Part shown: one piece after another, positions 1 to 5,743 of the stretch | Layout: every line of letters begins with the position of its first letter | How positions within the stretch are numbered: the stretch's first letter is position 1 | DNA from: an uncultured Bacteroidota bacterium | Lineage (GTDB): Bacteria; Bacteroidota; Bacteroidia; Flavobacteriales; Flavobacteriaceae | Direction: 5' to 3' | DNA length: 6,011 nucleotides | NCBI GenBank assembly: GCA_902609035.1 | Contig: CACLQG010000048.1 | Coordinates: 1-6,011, forward strand | Notes under the pieces: model-generated | Database searches by the model: none | What the model was told of the DNA's origin: nothing | Seen by the model: only the letters and a program-made list of their open reading frames with translations | Position numbers and translations under genes: made by a program

Positions 1-78
1 ATTCACTTTATGTACCATTCGGAGAATATCTCTTCTTACTTGAGATACAAGATCACCCAAAAAAGTATAATTTGGCAT
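1..78 (-). CDS. Transketolase, N-terminal fragment (cut by window edge)
   Basis: Only the first 26 codons are visible, starting at an ATG (positions 78-76) and open to the left edge. The segment QVRRDILRMVHKVN matches the start of bacterial transketolases, where a (T/S)QVRRDI(V/L)RMVH.V motif comes just before the SGHPGGSLG thiamine-diphosphate region; that region would lie just outside the window. Transketolase moves two-carbon ketol units between sugar phosphates in the non-oxidative pentose phosphate pathway, in the cytoplasm. The start is supported by a well-formed Bacteroidota promoter about 20 bp upstream. The gene is divergent from tgt. I cannot tell a full-length enzyme from the N-terminal half of a split transketolase. 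The family call rests on recall of one short motif. Confidence 0.72.
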   Translation of the reverse strand, partial: MPNYTFLGDLVSQVRRDILRMVHKVN

Positions 79-96
79 TAAAATAATTTTTCAGGG

Positions 97-127
97 CAAA
101 AGTAAGCTTTCAACCTTAAGCCACAAA
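97..127 (-). promoter_or_regulatory. Bacteroidota-type promoter for the transketolase gene
   Basis: Read on the minus strand, the -33 element is TTTG (127-124). It is followed by a 19-bp spacer and the -7 element TACTTTTG (104-97), a full match to TAnnTTTG. The known Bacteroidota primary-sigma promoter has TTTG or TTG about 17-23 bp before TAnnTTTG. Transcription would start near position 90, giving a leader of about a dozen AT-rich bases before the ATG at 78, with no Shine-Dalgarno sequence. Confidence 0.6.
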
Positions 128-161
128 GTTGAGCGATCCATTTGTTAAAAAATTAATTATT

Positions 162-191
162 TTATGAATTTAAAAATAACAAAGTTCATAA
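162..191. repeat. Short perfect inverted repeat upstream of tgt
   Basis: TTATGAA (162-168) and TTCATAA (185-191) are perfect inverted copies. Their centres lie 23 bp apart, roughly two helical turns, just upstream of the tgt -7 element. The placement would suit a dimeric regulator covering the -33 region. Arms of 7 bp with only one G or C pair can easily arise by chance in such AT-rich DNA, so this is only a candidate operator. Confidence 0.2.
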
Positions 192-194
192 TCT

Positions 195-202
195 TAAATT
201 TG
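195..202 (+). promoter_or_regulatory. -7 promoter element of the tgt-permease unit
   Basis: TAAATTTG is an exact match to the Bacteroidota -7 consensus TAnnTTTG. It lies 17 bp before the tgt ATG, implying a very short leader of about 10-12 bases. No TTG or TTTG occurs at the expected 17-23 bp upstream spacing; the nearest TTTG (141-144) is too far away. The promoter may therefore be weak or activator-dependent. Confidence 0.45.
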
Positions 203-219
203 TAACTATTGGGAAAAGC

Positions 220-1350
220 ATGAAGTTCAATTTAGTAAAGACGGATCTATCTTCTTCAGCCCGAGCGGGAAGTATATCTACAGATCACGGAAAAATTCAA
301 ACACCTATTTTTATGCCGGTGGGAACTACAGCTAGCGTAAAAGGGGTTCATCAGCGAGAGCTAAAAGAGCAAGTTAAACCTGACGTTATTTTGGGGAATA
401 CCTATCATTTGTACCTCAGGCCTGGTAAAGAAATTCTAAAACAAGCGGGAGGTTTACATCGATTTATGAATTGGCCAAATCCCATACTTACTGACTCTGG
501 GGGATATCAAGTGTATTCTCTCTCCAACAAAAGAAAAATTAAAGAGGAAGGGGTTACTTTTAAATCTCATATCGATGGTTCCAAACATTTTTTTTCTCCA
601 GAGATTGCTGTGGAAATTCAACGTAAAATAGGTGGAGATATCATTATGGCTTTTGATGAATGCACGCCTTATCCCTGTGAGTATTTATACGCTAAGGATT
701 CGATGCATATGACCCACAGGTGGTTAGATCGTTGTTTAGAGCACGACAAAAAAACCCCTTTTGAATATGATTATCAACAATTTCTTTTTCCTATAGTGCA
801 AGGCAGTGTATATAAAGATTTGAGAAAACAATCCGCAGATTATATAGCCGCTAAAGATGCTCCTGGCAATGCCATTGGGGGTTTGTCAGTAGGGGAGCCA
901 GCAGACGAGATGTACGCCATGACTGAGTTGGTTTGTGAGCGTTTTCCCGTTCACAAGCCACGTTACTTGATGGGGGTTGGTACACCCATTAATATTTTAG
1001 AAAATATAGCACTGGGTATAGACATGTTTGACTGTGTTATGCCCTGTCGTAATGCCCGAAATGGAATGTTGTTTACTTCAGAAGGGACCTTAAACATAAA
1101 AAATAAAAAGTGGGAAAATGATTTTTCGCAGATAGATCCCGCTGATTACTGTTTTGTAGATACCGATTACTCAAAAGCTTATTTACGCCATTTATTTTCA
1201 GTGAATGAAATGTTGGGTAAGCAAATTGCCACTTTACATAATCTCAGTTTTTATTTGTGGTTGGTAAGGGAAGCGAGAAAGCGTATCTTAGATGGCGATT
1301 TTACTACTTGGAAAAATCAAATGTGTCATCAAATGGACAATCGATTATAG
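220..1350 (+). CDS. tgt: tRNA-guanine(34) transglycosylase (queuine tRNA-ribosyltransferase)
   Basis: This cytoplasmic enzyme replaces guanine at the wobble position of GUN-anticodon tRNAs (Asp, Asn, His, Tyr) with the queuosine precursor preQ1. The protein has 376 residues, the usual family length, and a TIM-barrel sequence. Visible motifs are TDSGGYQVYSL (from 91, with catalytic Asp92), MAFDECTPYP (143-152, Asp146), the base pocket GGLSVGEP (220-227) and GIDMFDCVMP (266-275), where Asp271 aligns with the nucleophile. Two features are odd. The usual MPTRNARNG has Cys276 in place of Thr. The C-terminal zinc site, normally CxCxxC plus His, retains only Cys311 and His324, with Asp309 and Asp314 at the other two Cys positions. 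From memory, most or all Bacteroidota Tgt proteins lack these cysteines. The ATG at 220 is chosen because MKFNLVKTD is the usual Bacteroidota N-terminus. The permease gene starts one base after the stop, so the two are probably co-transcribed. Confidence 0.96.
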   Translation: MKFNLVKTDLSSSARAGSISTDHGKIQTPIFMPVGTTASVKGVHQRELKEQVKPDVILGNTYHLYLRPGKEILKQAGGLHRFMNWPNPILTDSGGYQVYSLSNKRKIKEEGVTFKSHIDGSKHFFSPEIAVEIQRKIGGDIIMAFDECTPYPCEYLYAKDSMHMTHRWLDRCLEHDKKTPFEYDYQQFLFPIVQGSVYKDLRKQSADYIAAKDAPGNAIGGLSVGEPADEMYAMTELVCERFPVHKPRYLMGVGTPINILENIALGIDMFDCVMPCRNARNGMLFTSEGTLNIKNKKWENDFSQIDPADYCFVDTDYSKAYLRHLFSVNEMLGKQIATLHNLSFYLWLVREARKRILDGDFTTWKNQMCHQMDNRL

Positions 1351-1351
1351 C

Positions 1352-2173
1352 ATGAAGATCATCGACTGGTATATTATCAAAAAATACCTGTTCACATTTG
1401 TAGTAATGATACTACTTTTCATTCCCATCGGCATTATGGTTGATATTGCTGAAAAGATCGATAAGTTCAAGGAGAATGAAGTTCCAGCTGATGCTATTTT
1501 TAATTATTATATCGATTTTACATGGTATTTTGGCAATTTACTCTTCCCTATATTCCTATTCTTATCTGTGATTTGGTTTACCTCAAAGCTTGCTAATAAT
1601 ACTGAGATTACTGCTATTTTAAGTTCTGGTGTTTCTTTCTCAAGGTTTTTGAGGCCCTACCTGATCTCTGCCGGATTAATTGCTTTTTTTGCTTTTTTTG
1701 CAGGAATGTTTATCGTTCCAAAATCTAACTCTAGTTTCAATGAATTTATTTATAAATACCTTGATAAAAAAAGTCAGCGCCAAACCAAAAACCTTTATAA
1801 ACAAATCAATCCTAATGAATACATTTTTGTTAGCAGCTATGATCCTATTCGTAAGAGCGCTAATAACTTTACTTTAGAGCATTTTGAAGATCACAGGATG
1901 ACTTTTAAGATTCAAGCCAATAGTATCCGTTGGGTAGTTCGAGACAGTGTTTTTAGGTTATCGAGTTATGTAAAAAGAACCTTTAATTACAATAAAGAAA
2001 CATACAAACGAGAAAACCGATTGGATACAATATTCGATTTTAAAATTGACGATTTGGCTCCTGTAAATTATAAGGCAGAAACGCTCACTCTGGCACCTCT
2101 AAATAAATTTATAGAAAAAAGAACGCCAGGGAGGATCAGTTTTGATCAACAGTCATTTATTGGTACGACATAA
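1352..2173 (+). CDS. Permease N-terminal piece: three membrane segments and periplasmic domain
   Basis: This is the product as written, 273 residues. The start at ATG 1352 (MKIIDWYIIKKYLFTF) is preferred over the in-frame ATG at 1292, which lies inside tgt and would add 20 residues with no family resemblance; N-termini of this type (a short amphipathic stretch, then segment 1) are standard. Family sequence runs to about Lys256. The last 17 residues, RTPGRISFDQQSFIGTT, are out-of-frame sequence after the A-run and end at TAA 2171-2173. The piece lacks segments 4-6, so alone it would be unlikely to form half of a working transporter. Confidence 0.8.
   Translation: MKIIDWYIIKKYLFTFVVMILLFIPIGIMVDIAEKIDKFKENEVPADAIFNYYIDFTWYFGNLLFPIFLFLSVIWFTSKLANNTEITAILSSGVSFSRFLRPYLISAGLIAFFAFFAGMFIVPKSNSSFNEFIYKYLDKKSQRQTKNLYKQINPNEYIFVSSYDPIRKSANNFTLEHFEDHRMTFKIQANSIRWVVRDSVFRLSSYVKRTFNYNKETYKRENRLDTIFDFKIDDLAPVNYKAETLTLAPLNKFIEKRTPGRISFDQQSFIGTT
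2115..2120 (+). other. A6 homopolymer at the permease frameshift
   Basis: The upstream frame reads ATA GAA AAA and then AGA. Dropping one A gives ATA GAA AAA GAA CGC CAG GGA, which joins FIEK to ERQGGSVLINSHLL and restores family sequence across the junction. The only in-frame stop upstream in the downstream frame is TAG at 2112-2114, so the crossover must lie between about 2115 and 2170; the protein match puts it at the A-run. An extra A from assembly error, recent mutation or slippage fits equally well. Confidence 0.75.
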
Positions 2174-2426
2174 AAGATGGAGTTTACCCATTTCTGCTTT
2201 TGTTTTAACATTGATTGGGGTCTCGGTTTCCTCCTTTAAGAGAAGAGGGGGGATGGGCGTCAACTTGGCTTTTGGTATATTCCTTGGTTTTTTATTTATA
2301 TTTTTTGATAAAATATTCTCCGTAATGGTAAACAAGTCAGATTTTTCACCCTTTTTTGGGGCCTGGCTTCCTGTTTTTATTTTTGGGTTTTTGGCCATTT
2401 TCTTAGTGCGAAGAGCCAGAAGTTAG
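2142..2426 (+). CDS. Permease C-terminal piece: membrane segments 4-6
   Basis: This frame is open from 2115 to the TAG at 2424-2426. It carries RHKRWSLPISAFVLTLIGVS (segment 4), a loop KRRGGMGVN, then two more hydrophobic segments ending FLVRRARS. Together these match the C-terminal third of LptF/LptG permeases. The only early start is a TTG at 2142 with no ribosome-binding sequence; the first ATG in this frame (2253) falls after segment 4. It overlaps the N-terminal piece by 32 bp. Translation by reinitiation is conceivable, but I regard this as the 3' part of one broken gene, not a separate gene. Confidence 0.6.
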   Translation: MINSHLLVRHKRWSLPISAFVLTLIGVSVSSFKRRGGMGVNLAFGIFLGFLFIFFDKIFSVMVNKSDFSPFFGAWLPVFIFGFLAIFLVRRARS

Positions 2427-2449
2427 GAAATCAATATATTCTTGATTTT
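2427..2449 (+). terminator. Weak AT-rich hairpin after the permease, possible terminator
   Basis: AAATCAA (2428-2434) can pair with TTGATTT (2442-2448) around a 7-base loop, with an extra G-U pair (2427/2449). It starts directly after the permease stop. The stem has one G-C pair and only a short T stretch follows, so it would be a poor intrinsic terminator. Its position between the tgt-permease unit and the accA promoter is the main argument for it. Confidence 0.28.
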
Positions 2450-2473
2450 AAATAACTGATTCACTTATATTTT

Positions 2474-2481
2474 TAATTTTG
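2474..2481 (+). promoter_or_regulatory. -7 promoter element of accA
   Basis: TAATTTTG is an exact match to TAnnTTTG and lies 18 bp before the accA ATG, nearly the same spacing as at tgt. No TTG sits at the proper -33 distance; the TTG at 2442-2444 leaves a 29-bp gap, which is too long. The predicted leader is about a dozen bases. Confidence 0.45.
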
Positions 2482-2499
2482 TAATCACATATTAGTTAA

Positions 2500-3453
2500 A
2501 TGGAATATTTAGATTTTGAACTTCCCGTAAAAGAACTTCAGGAACAAATTGCCAAATGTCAGGCTATTGGGAACGAGAGTAGTGTTGATGTAACAGAAAC
2601 CTGTAAGCTACTCAATGACAAATTGGAAGACACTAAAGAGAAAATCTATGGTAATCTAAATGCATGGCAAAGGGTGCAACTATCACGACACCCATCGAGA
2701 CCTCATGCTTTGGATTATATCAATGCTCTTTGTGATGATACTTTTCTCGAATTACATGGAGATAGGAATTTTGCTGATGATAAAGCCATGGTCGGTGGAT
2801 TGGGAAAGTTAAACAATCAAACCTTTATGTTTGTGGGTACCCAAAAAGGTTACAATACCAAAACAAGACAATACAGAAACTTTGGAATGGCCAAACCTGA
2901 AGGTTATCGCAAAGCACTTCGATTGATGAAAACCGCTGAAAAGTTTGGAATTCCCATTATTTCTTTGATTGACACACCTGGAGCCTATCCTGGATTAGGG
3001 GCAGAGGAGCGAGGCCAGGGTCAAGCCATCGCGAATAATATTTTTCAAATGACATCTATTAAAACCCCTATTATCGTTACCATTATAGGTGAGGGGGCTT
3101 CTGGAGGTGCATTGGGTATTGGTGTTGGTGATTTGATCTACATGTTGGAAAACACTTGGTATTCAGTTATTTCTCCCGAATCATGTTCTTCTATATTGTG
3201 GAGAAGTTGGGAGTATAAAGAAACTGCTGCAGAGGCATTGAAACTAACCGCCGAGGATATGATAAAATCCAAGCTGATTGATAAGATTATTAAAGAACCC
3301 TTGGGGGGTGCTCATTACAATAGAGAGATAGTATTTAAAAGTGTAAAAAGACAAATCATAGATGCCTTTAGAGTGCTCGATAAGCTGGATCATGATCAAT
3401 TAATTCAATCGAGAAGAGAGAAGTTTTCTAAAATGGGAACCTTTGAGGGTTAG
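2500..3453 (+). CDS. accA: Acetyl-CoA carboxylase carboxyltransferase subunit alpha
   Basis: AccA pairs with AccD to form the carboxyltransferase of acetyl-CoA carboxylase. It moves the carboxyl group from biotin on AccB to acetyl-CoA, making malonyl-CoA, the committed step of fatty-acid synthesis in the cytoplasm. The protein has 317 residues, the normal length. In order: a helical N-terminal region (about 1-55) used for subunit contacts, [13 protein letters not shown] (56-68), [12 protein letters not shown] (83-94), [16 protein letters not shown] (115-130), DTPGAYPG (158-165), the [10 protein letters not shown] helix (169-178), the oxyanion-hole stretch [15 protein letters not shown] (197-211) and [14 protein letters not shown] (222-235). 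All belong to the crotonase-type fold of this subunit. The start [13 protein letters not shown] is the usual Bacteroidota AccA N-terminus. No accD or biotin-carrier gene is nearby, so the complex is encoded at several loci. Confidence 0.97.
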   Translation: MEYLDFELPVKELQEQIAKCQAIGNESSVDVTETCKLLNDKLEDTKEKIYGNLNAWQRVQLSRHPSRPHALDYINALCDDTFLELHGDRNFADDKAMVGGLGKLNNQTFMFVGTQKGYNTKTRQYRNFGMAKPEGYRKALRLMKTAEKFGIPIISLIDTPGAYPGLGAEERGQGQAIANNIFQMTSIKTPIIVTIIGEGASGGALGIGVGDLIYMLENTWYSVISPESCSSILWRSWEYKETAAEALKLTAEDMIKSKLIDKIIKEPLGGAHYNREIVFKSVKRQIIDAFRVLDKLDHDQLIQSRREKFSKMGTFEG

Positions 3454-3462
3454 CACATAAAT

Positions 3463-3539
3463 AATTCAAGTTCTTATCAACATGTTTTTCCTTTTATCAA
3501 CAATCAATTTGTTTACTCCTGTAAGATAAATCTTGAATT
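3463..3539. repeat. Imperfect long-range inverted repeat in the accA-dnaB gap
   Basis: AATTCAAG (3463-3470) is inverted at CTTGAATT (3532-3539). On the inner side, TTATC (3474-3478) pairs with GATAA (3525-3529), leaving a small 3/2-base bulge. The arms flank about 46 bp that contain most of the DnaA-box-like pair. It could be a weak accA transcript end or a protein-binding frame. There is no T-run after it, so an ordinary terminator is unlikely. Confidence 0.3.
3474..3502 (+). promoter_or_regulatory. Twin DnaA-box-like 9-mers upstream of dnaB
   Basis: TTATCAACA occurs at 3474-3482 and again at 3494-3502, in the same orientation and exactly 20 bp apart. It differs from the DnaA box consensus TTATCCACA at one position (the first C of CCACA). 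Two nearly in-phase copies about 80-110 bp before the replicative helicase gene could let DnaA control dnaB expression. A third copy at 771-779 is inside tgt coding sequence (Tyr-Gln-Gln), so the word is not unique to this site. Confidence 0.35.
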
Positions 3540-3581
3540 TTAATAGATAGTATACCAAGTAAAGCTTTTACATTAGCCAAT

Positions 3582-5114
3582 ATGGAGAAAAGTAAAGTAA
3601 CTCAACCAAAAAATAATTCGACTGGTAACGTAATAAGCTTACAACAGGGAAAATTACCTCCACAAGCCATCGAACTTGAGGAAGCGGTTTTGGGCGCAAT
3701 GTTGATCGATAAAAAGGGAGTAGATGAGGTAATTGATCTTCTTGAACCTGGAGCATTTTATAAAACGGCTCACAAAAATATTTTTGAATCTATTTTGAAT
3801 CTATTTCAAAATTCTCAACCCATTGATCTTCTAACGGTTTCTTCTGATTTAAGAAAAAATGGAAAACTGGAAAGTATTGGAGGAGATTATTATTTAATTC
3901 AATTAACTCAAAGGGTAGCCTCTTCAGCCCATATCGAATTTCATGCCAGGATTATCTTACAGAAATACATACAAAGAAGCTTGATCAGGATCTCCAATGA
4001 GATTATTGAATCCTCATATAAAGAGTCTACCGATGTCTTTGATCTTTTGGATGAGGCAGAATCAAAGTTGTATGATGTGGCTCAAGGTAATATCAAAAAA
4101 TCTTCTGATACGGCACAAAACTTAGTGATTTTGGCTAAGAAAAAAATTGAAGAGATTGCTAATAAGGATGGCTTGAGTGGTATAGCTACTGGATTTGAAA
4201 AGTTGGACTCACTAACATCGGGATGGCAGGCTAGTGATTTGATTATTATTGCCGCTCGTCCGGGTATGGGTAAAACCGCCTTGACCCTTTCTATGGCAAG
4301 AAATATAGCAGTTATACATCAATCTCCTGTGGCATTTTTCTCTTTAGAAATGTCATCGGTGCAGTTGATTACTAGATTGATCTCAGCAGAGACAGGCTTG
4401 TCATCAGAAAAGTTAAGAACAGGAAAACTTGCTGATCATGAGTGGAAACAACTCAATGTTAAGGTAGGAGATTTGGAAAAAGCACCTCTTTTTATTGATG
4501 ATACTCCGGCTCTATCTATTTTTGATCTTCGGGCTAAGGCTCGAAGATTGGCTTCCCAACACGGAATTAAGCTTATCGTTATAGATTACCTCCAGTTGAT
4601 GACTGCGGGCAACAACAGTAAAGCGGGTAATCGTGAACAAGAAATTTCATCTATTTCTAGAAATCTTAAGGCATTGGCCAAAGAATTGGAGATCCCTGTA
4701 ATTGCCTTATCTCAGCTCTCCAGAGCTGTTGAAACTAGGGGAGGAACCAAGCGACCTCAATTGTCTGATCTTAGGGAATCTGGTGCTATTGAGCAGGACG
4801 CAGATATAGTTTCATTTATTTACAGACCTGAATATTATGGTATTGACGAGTGGGATGATGAAGAACATACCTCCTCTGTAGGTCAAGCTGAGTTTATTGT
4901 GGCTAAACATCGTAATGGTGGACTAGACAATATAAGAATGAAATTTATAGGTCAATTGGGTAAATTTGAAGACATTCAATCCAATGATTCTCCCTATGAA
5001 TTTGAATCCAAAATGAATACTAATGATTCTAAAGCTTTTAAAAGCGATAATATCCAGGGTCCTAATGATCCCTTTGATCTCCTCTCCGATGATAGAGATG
5101 GGAACCCCTTTTAG
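3582..5114 (+). CDS. dnaB: Replicative DNA helicase DnaB
   Basis: DnaB is the hexameric 5'-3' helicase that unwinds DNA at the replication fork and recruits primase. The protein has 510 residues. The N-terminal primase-binding helical domain covers about 25-125 (PPQAIELEEAVLGAML at 26-41), followed by a linker and a RecA-like ATPase domain from about 200. Visible motifs are Walker A ARPGMGKT (225-232), FSLEMS (253-258), Walker B LIVIDYLQLM (331-340), SQLSRAVETR (377-386), RPQLSDLRESGAIEQDAD (391-408) and AKHRNGG (441-447), whose Arg444 aligns with the arginine finger. No intein or insertion is present. Residues 465-510 form an Asn/Asp/Ser-rich, probably disordered tail ending DDRDGNPF. The ATG at 3582 places the helical domain after a short polar leader of about 25 residues. 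No strong promoter is visible just upstream. The stop overlaps the stop of the convergent HAD gene. Confidence 0.98.
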   Translation: MEKSKVTQPKNNSTGNVISLQQGKLPPQAIELEEAVLGAMLIDKKGVDEVIDLLEPGAFYKTAHKNIFESILNLFQNSQPIDLLTVSSDLRKNGKLESIGGDYYLIQLTQRVASSAHIEFHARIILQKYIQRSLIRISNEIIESSYKESTDVFDLLDEAESKLYDVAQGNIKKSSDTAQNLVILAKKKIEEIANKDGLSGIATGFEKLDSLTSGWQASDLIIIAARPGMGKTALTLSMARNIAVIHQSPVAFFSLEMSSVQLITRLISAETGLSSEKLRTGKLADHEWKQLNVKVGDLEKAPLFIDDTPALSIFDLRAKARRLASQHGIKLIVIDYLQLMTAGNNSKAGNREQEISSISRNLKALAKELEIPVIALSQLSRAVETRGGTKRPQLSDLRESGAIEQDADIVSFIYRPEYYGIDEWDDEEHTSSVGQAEFIVAKHRNGGLDNIRMKFIGQLGKFEDIQSNDSPYEFESKMNTNDSKAFKSDNIQGPNDPFDLLSDDRDGNPF

Positions 5115-5728
5115 AGTATAATTCCTTTCTTTACTAGGTTTTGTTTTAAATCGTTAGGGCTGGTGAAATGTATTGTTTCAATTTCCATGGCCGAGGCGGC
5201 CTTTATATTCCTTAGGTTGTCGTCTATGAATAGACAATCTTTTGGTTGGAAACCAAATCGGTCTAAAGTCAATTGATAGACTTCAGGGAAAGGCTTACGA
5301 GTTTTTTCAATACCTGAAACAACAATCCCTTCGAAACGATGCAGAAATTCAAACTTTTCTAGAGCCACAGGAAAGGTTTCAGCACTCCAGTTGGTAAGGG
5401 CAACAACCCTAAAGGCTGGATTTGCAACAAATTTATCGAAAATCTCGACAGTCTCTTGAATGGATTCACCCAGCATTTCTTCCCAACGTCCGTAATACAT
5501 TCTTATCCATTTCTCATATTGAGGAAACATTTTCACACGCTCCTCTGTAGCTTGATGTATGGAATAGCCCGCATCTTGATTTTCATTCCAATCCATGGTA
5601 CAGACTTCATCAAAAAACCATTTCATTTTTTTACGGTCCCCCTGAAAAACTTCTAAGTATACGTATTCTGGATTCCAATCAATGAGTACTCCACCCAAAT
5701 CAAAAATGATATTTTTTATATTATTCAC
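5111..5728 (-). CDS. HAD-superfamily (subfamily IA) hydrolase
   Basis: This is a small cytoplasmic phosphatase-type protein of 205 residues, the usual length for YihX-like HAD enzymes. Motif I is FDLGGVLIDW with nucleophile Asp10; Gly12 occupies the place of the second Asp of the usual DxD, as also in YihX-type proteins (DLGNV). Residues about 15-90 form the helical cap. Motif II is LTNW (111-114), motif III RKPFPEVY (144-151, Lys145) and motif IV FIDDNLRNI (167-175, Asp169/Asp170). A sugar phosphate substrate is plausible from the YihX likeness but is not shown by the sequence. The start is GTG at 5728: three codons upstream the frame is closed by TAA (5740-5738), and the ATG at 5730-5728 is out of frame and runs straight into TGA. 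It lies 15 bp after prfB and is probably co-transcribed with it. Confidence 0.9.
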   Translation of the reverse strand: MNNIKNIIFDLGGVLIDWNPEYVYLEVFQGDRKKMKWFFDEVCTMDWNENQDAGYSIHQATEERVKMFPQYEKWIRMYYGRWEEMLGESIQETVEIFDKFVANPAFRVVALTNWSAETFPVALEKFEFLHRFEGIVVSGIEKTRKPFPEVYQLTLDRFGFQPKDCLFIDDNLRNIKAASAMEIETIHFTSPNDLKQNLVKKGIIL

Positions 5729-5743
5729 ATTAGTAAGTTATAT

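Larger units (their letters stand above)
1352..2426 (+). pseudogene. LptF/LptG (YjgP/YjgQ) family permease, interrupted by a one-base frameshift
   Basis: LptF/LptG proteins are the inner-membrane half of the LptB2FG ABC transporter, which extracts lipopolysaccharide and passes it to LptC and the periplasmic bridge. Read as one gene with a single extra A removed from the A-run at 2115-2120, the product has 357 residues, normal for the family. It has the expected layout: transmembrane segments near residues 13-30, 58-78 and 103-123, a soluble beta-rich periplasmic domain near 125-250, then three more segments near 278-293, 302-321 and 334-353. EITAILSSGVSFSRFLRPYL (85-104) is the coupling region after segment 2, and RHKRWSLP leads into segment 4. 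The reading frame changes at residues 256/257, and both halves are otherwise clean. It follows tgt by one base and needs no promoter of its own. I cannot tell LptF from LptG. Whether the break is real or a sequencing error cannot be decided from the sequence. Confidence 0.85.

Noticed and set aside
771..779. Third TTATCAACA DnaA-box-like 9-mer
   Set aside because: It sits inside the tgt coding sequence, encoding Tyr-Gln-Gln, and has no partner nearby.
1680..1877. Plus-strand open frame of 65 codons inside the permease
   Set aside because: Lies wholly within the well-matched permease frame and has no recognisable content.
2115..2121. AAAAAAG heptamer resembling a programmed -1 frameshift site (dnaX type)
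   Set aside because: The phase is wrong: the reading frame is GAA AAA AGA, not NNA AAA AAG. A -1 shift meets TGA at 2143-2145, whereas restoring the permease needs a +1 shift.
2153..2398. Minus-strand open frame of 81 codons opposite the permease 3' end
   Set aside because: Shadow of the permease coding sequence: Lys/Pro-rich composition, no family resemblance, no promoter or conserved start.
3508..3535. Possible dnaB promoter, TTTG (3508-3511) with TAAATCTTG (3527-3535)
   Set aside because: The -7 part carries an extra C relative to TAnnTTTG and the spacer is 16 bp, so it does not match the Bacteroidota consensus well enough.
3568..3756. Minus-strand open frame of 62 codons over the dnaB start
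   Set aside because: Antisense shadow of the conserved DnaB N-terminal region.
5057..5099. Small inverted repeats near the dnaB stop (AGGGTC/GATCCCT and ATCTC/GAGAT) as a terminator
   Set aside because: Arms are imperfect or only 5 bp, lie inside coding sequence and are not followed by a T-run.
5456..5656. Plus-strand open frame of 66 codons within the HAD gene
   Set aside because: Antisense shadow of the HAD cap domain; His/Phe-rich with no family likeness.
5696..5701. HAD motif I lacking its second Asp (DLG in place of DxD) as a sign of inactivity
   Set aside because: YihX-type HAD phosphatases also carry DLG at this place and are active, and all other motifs are intact here.
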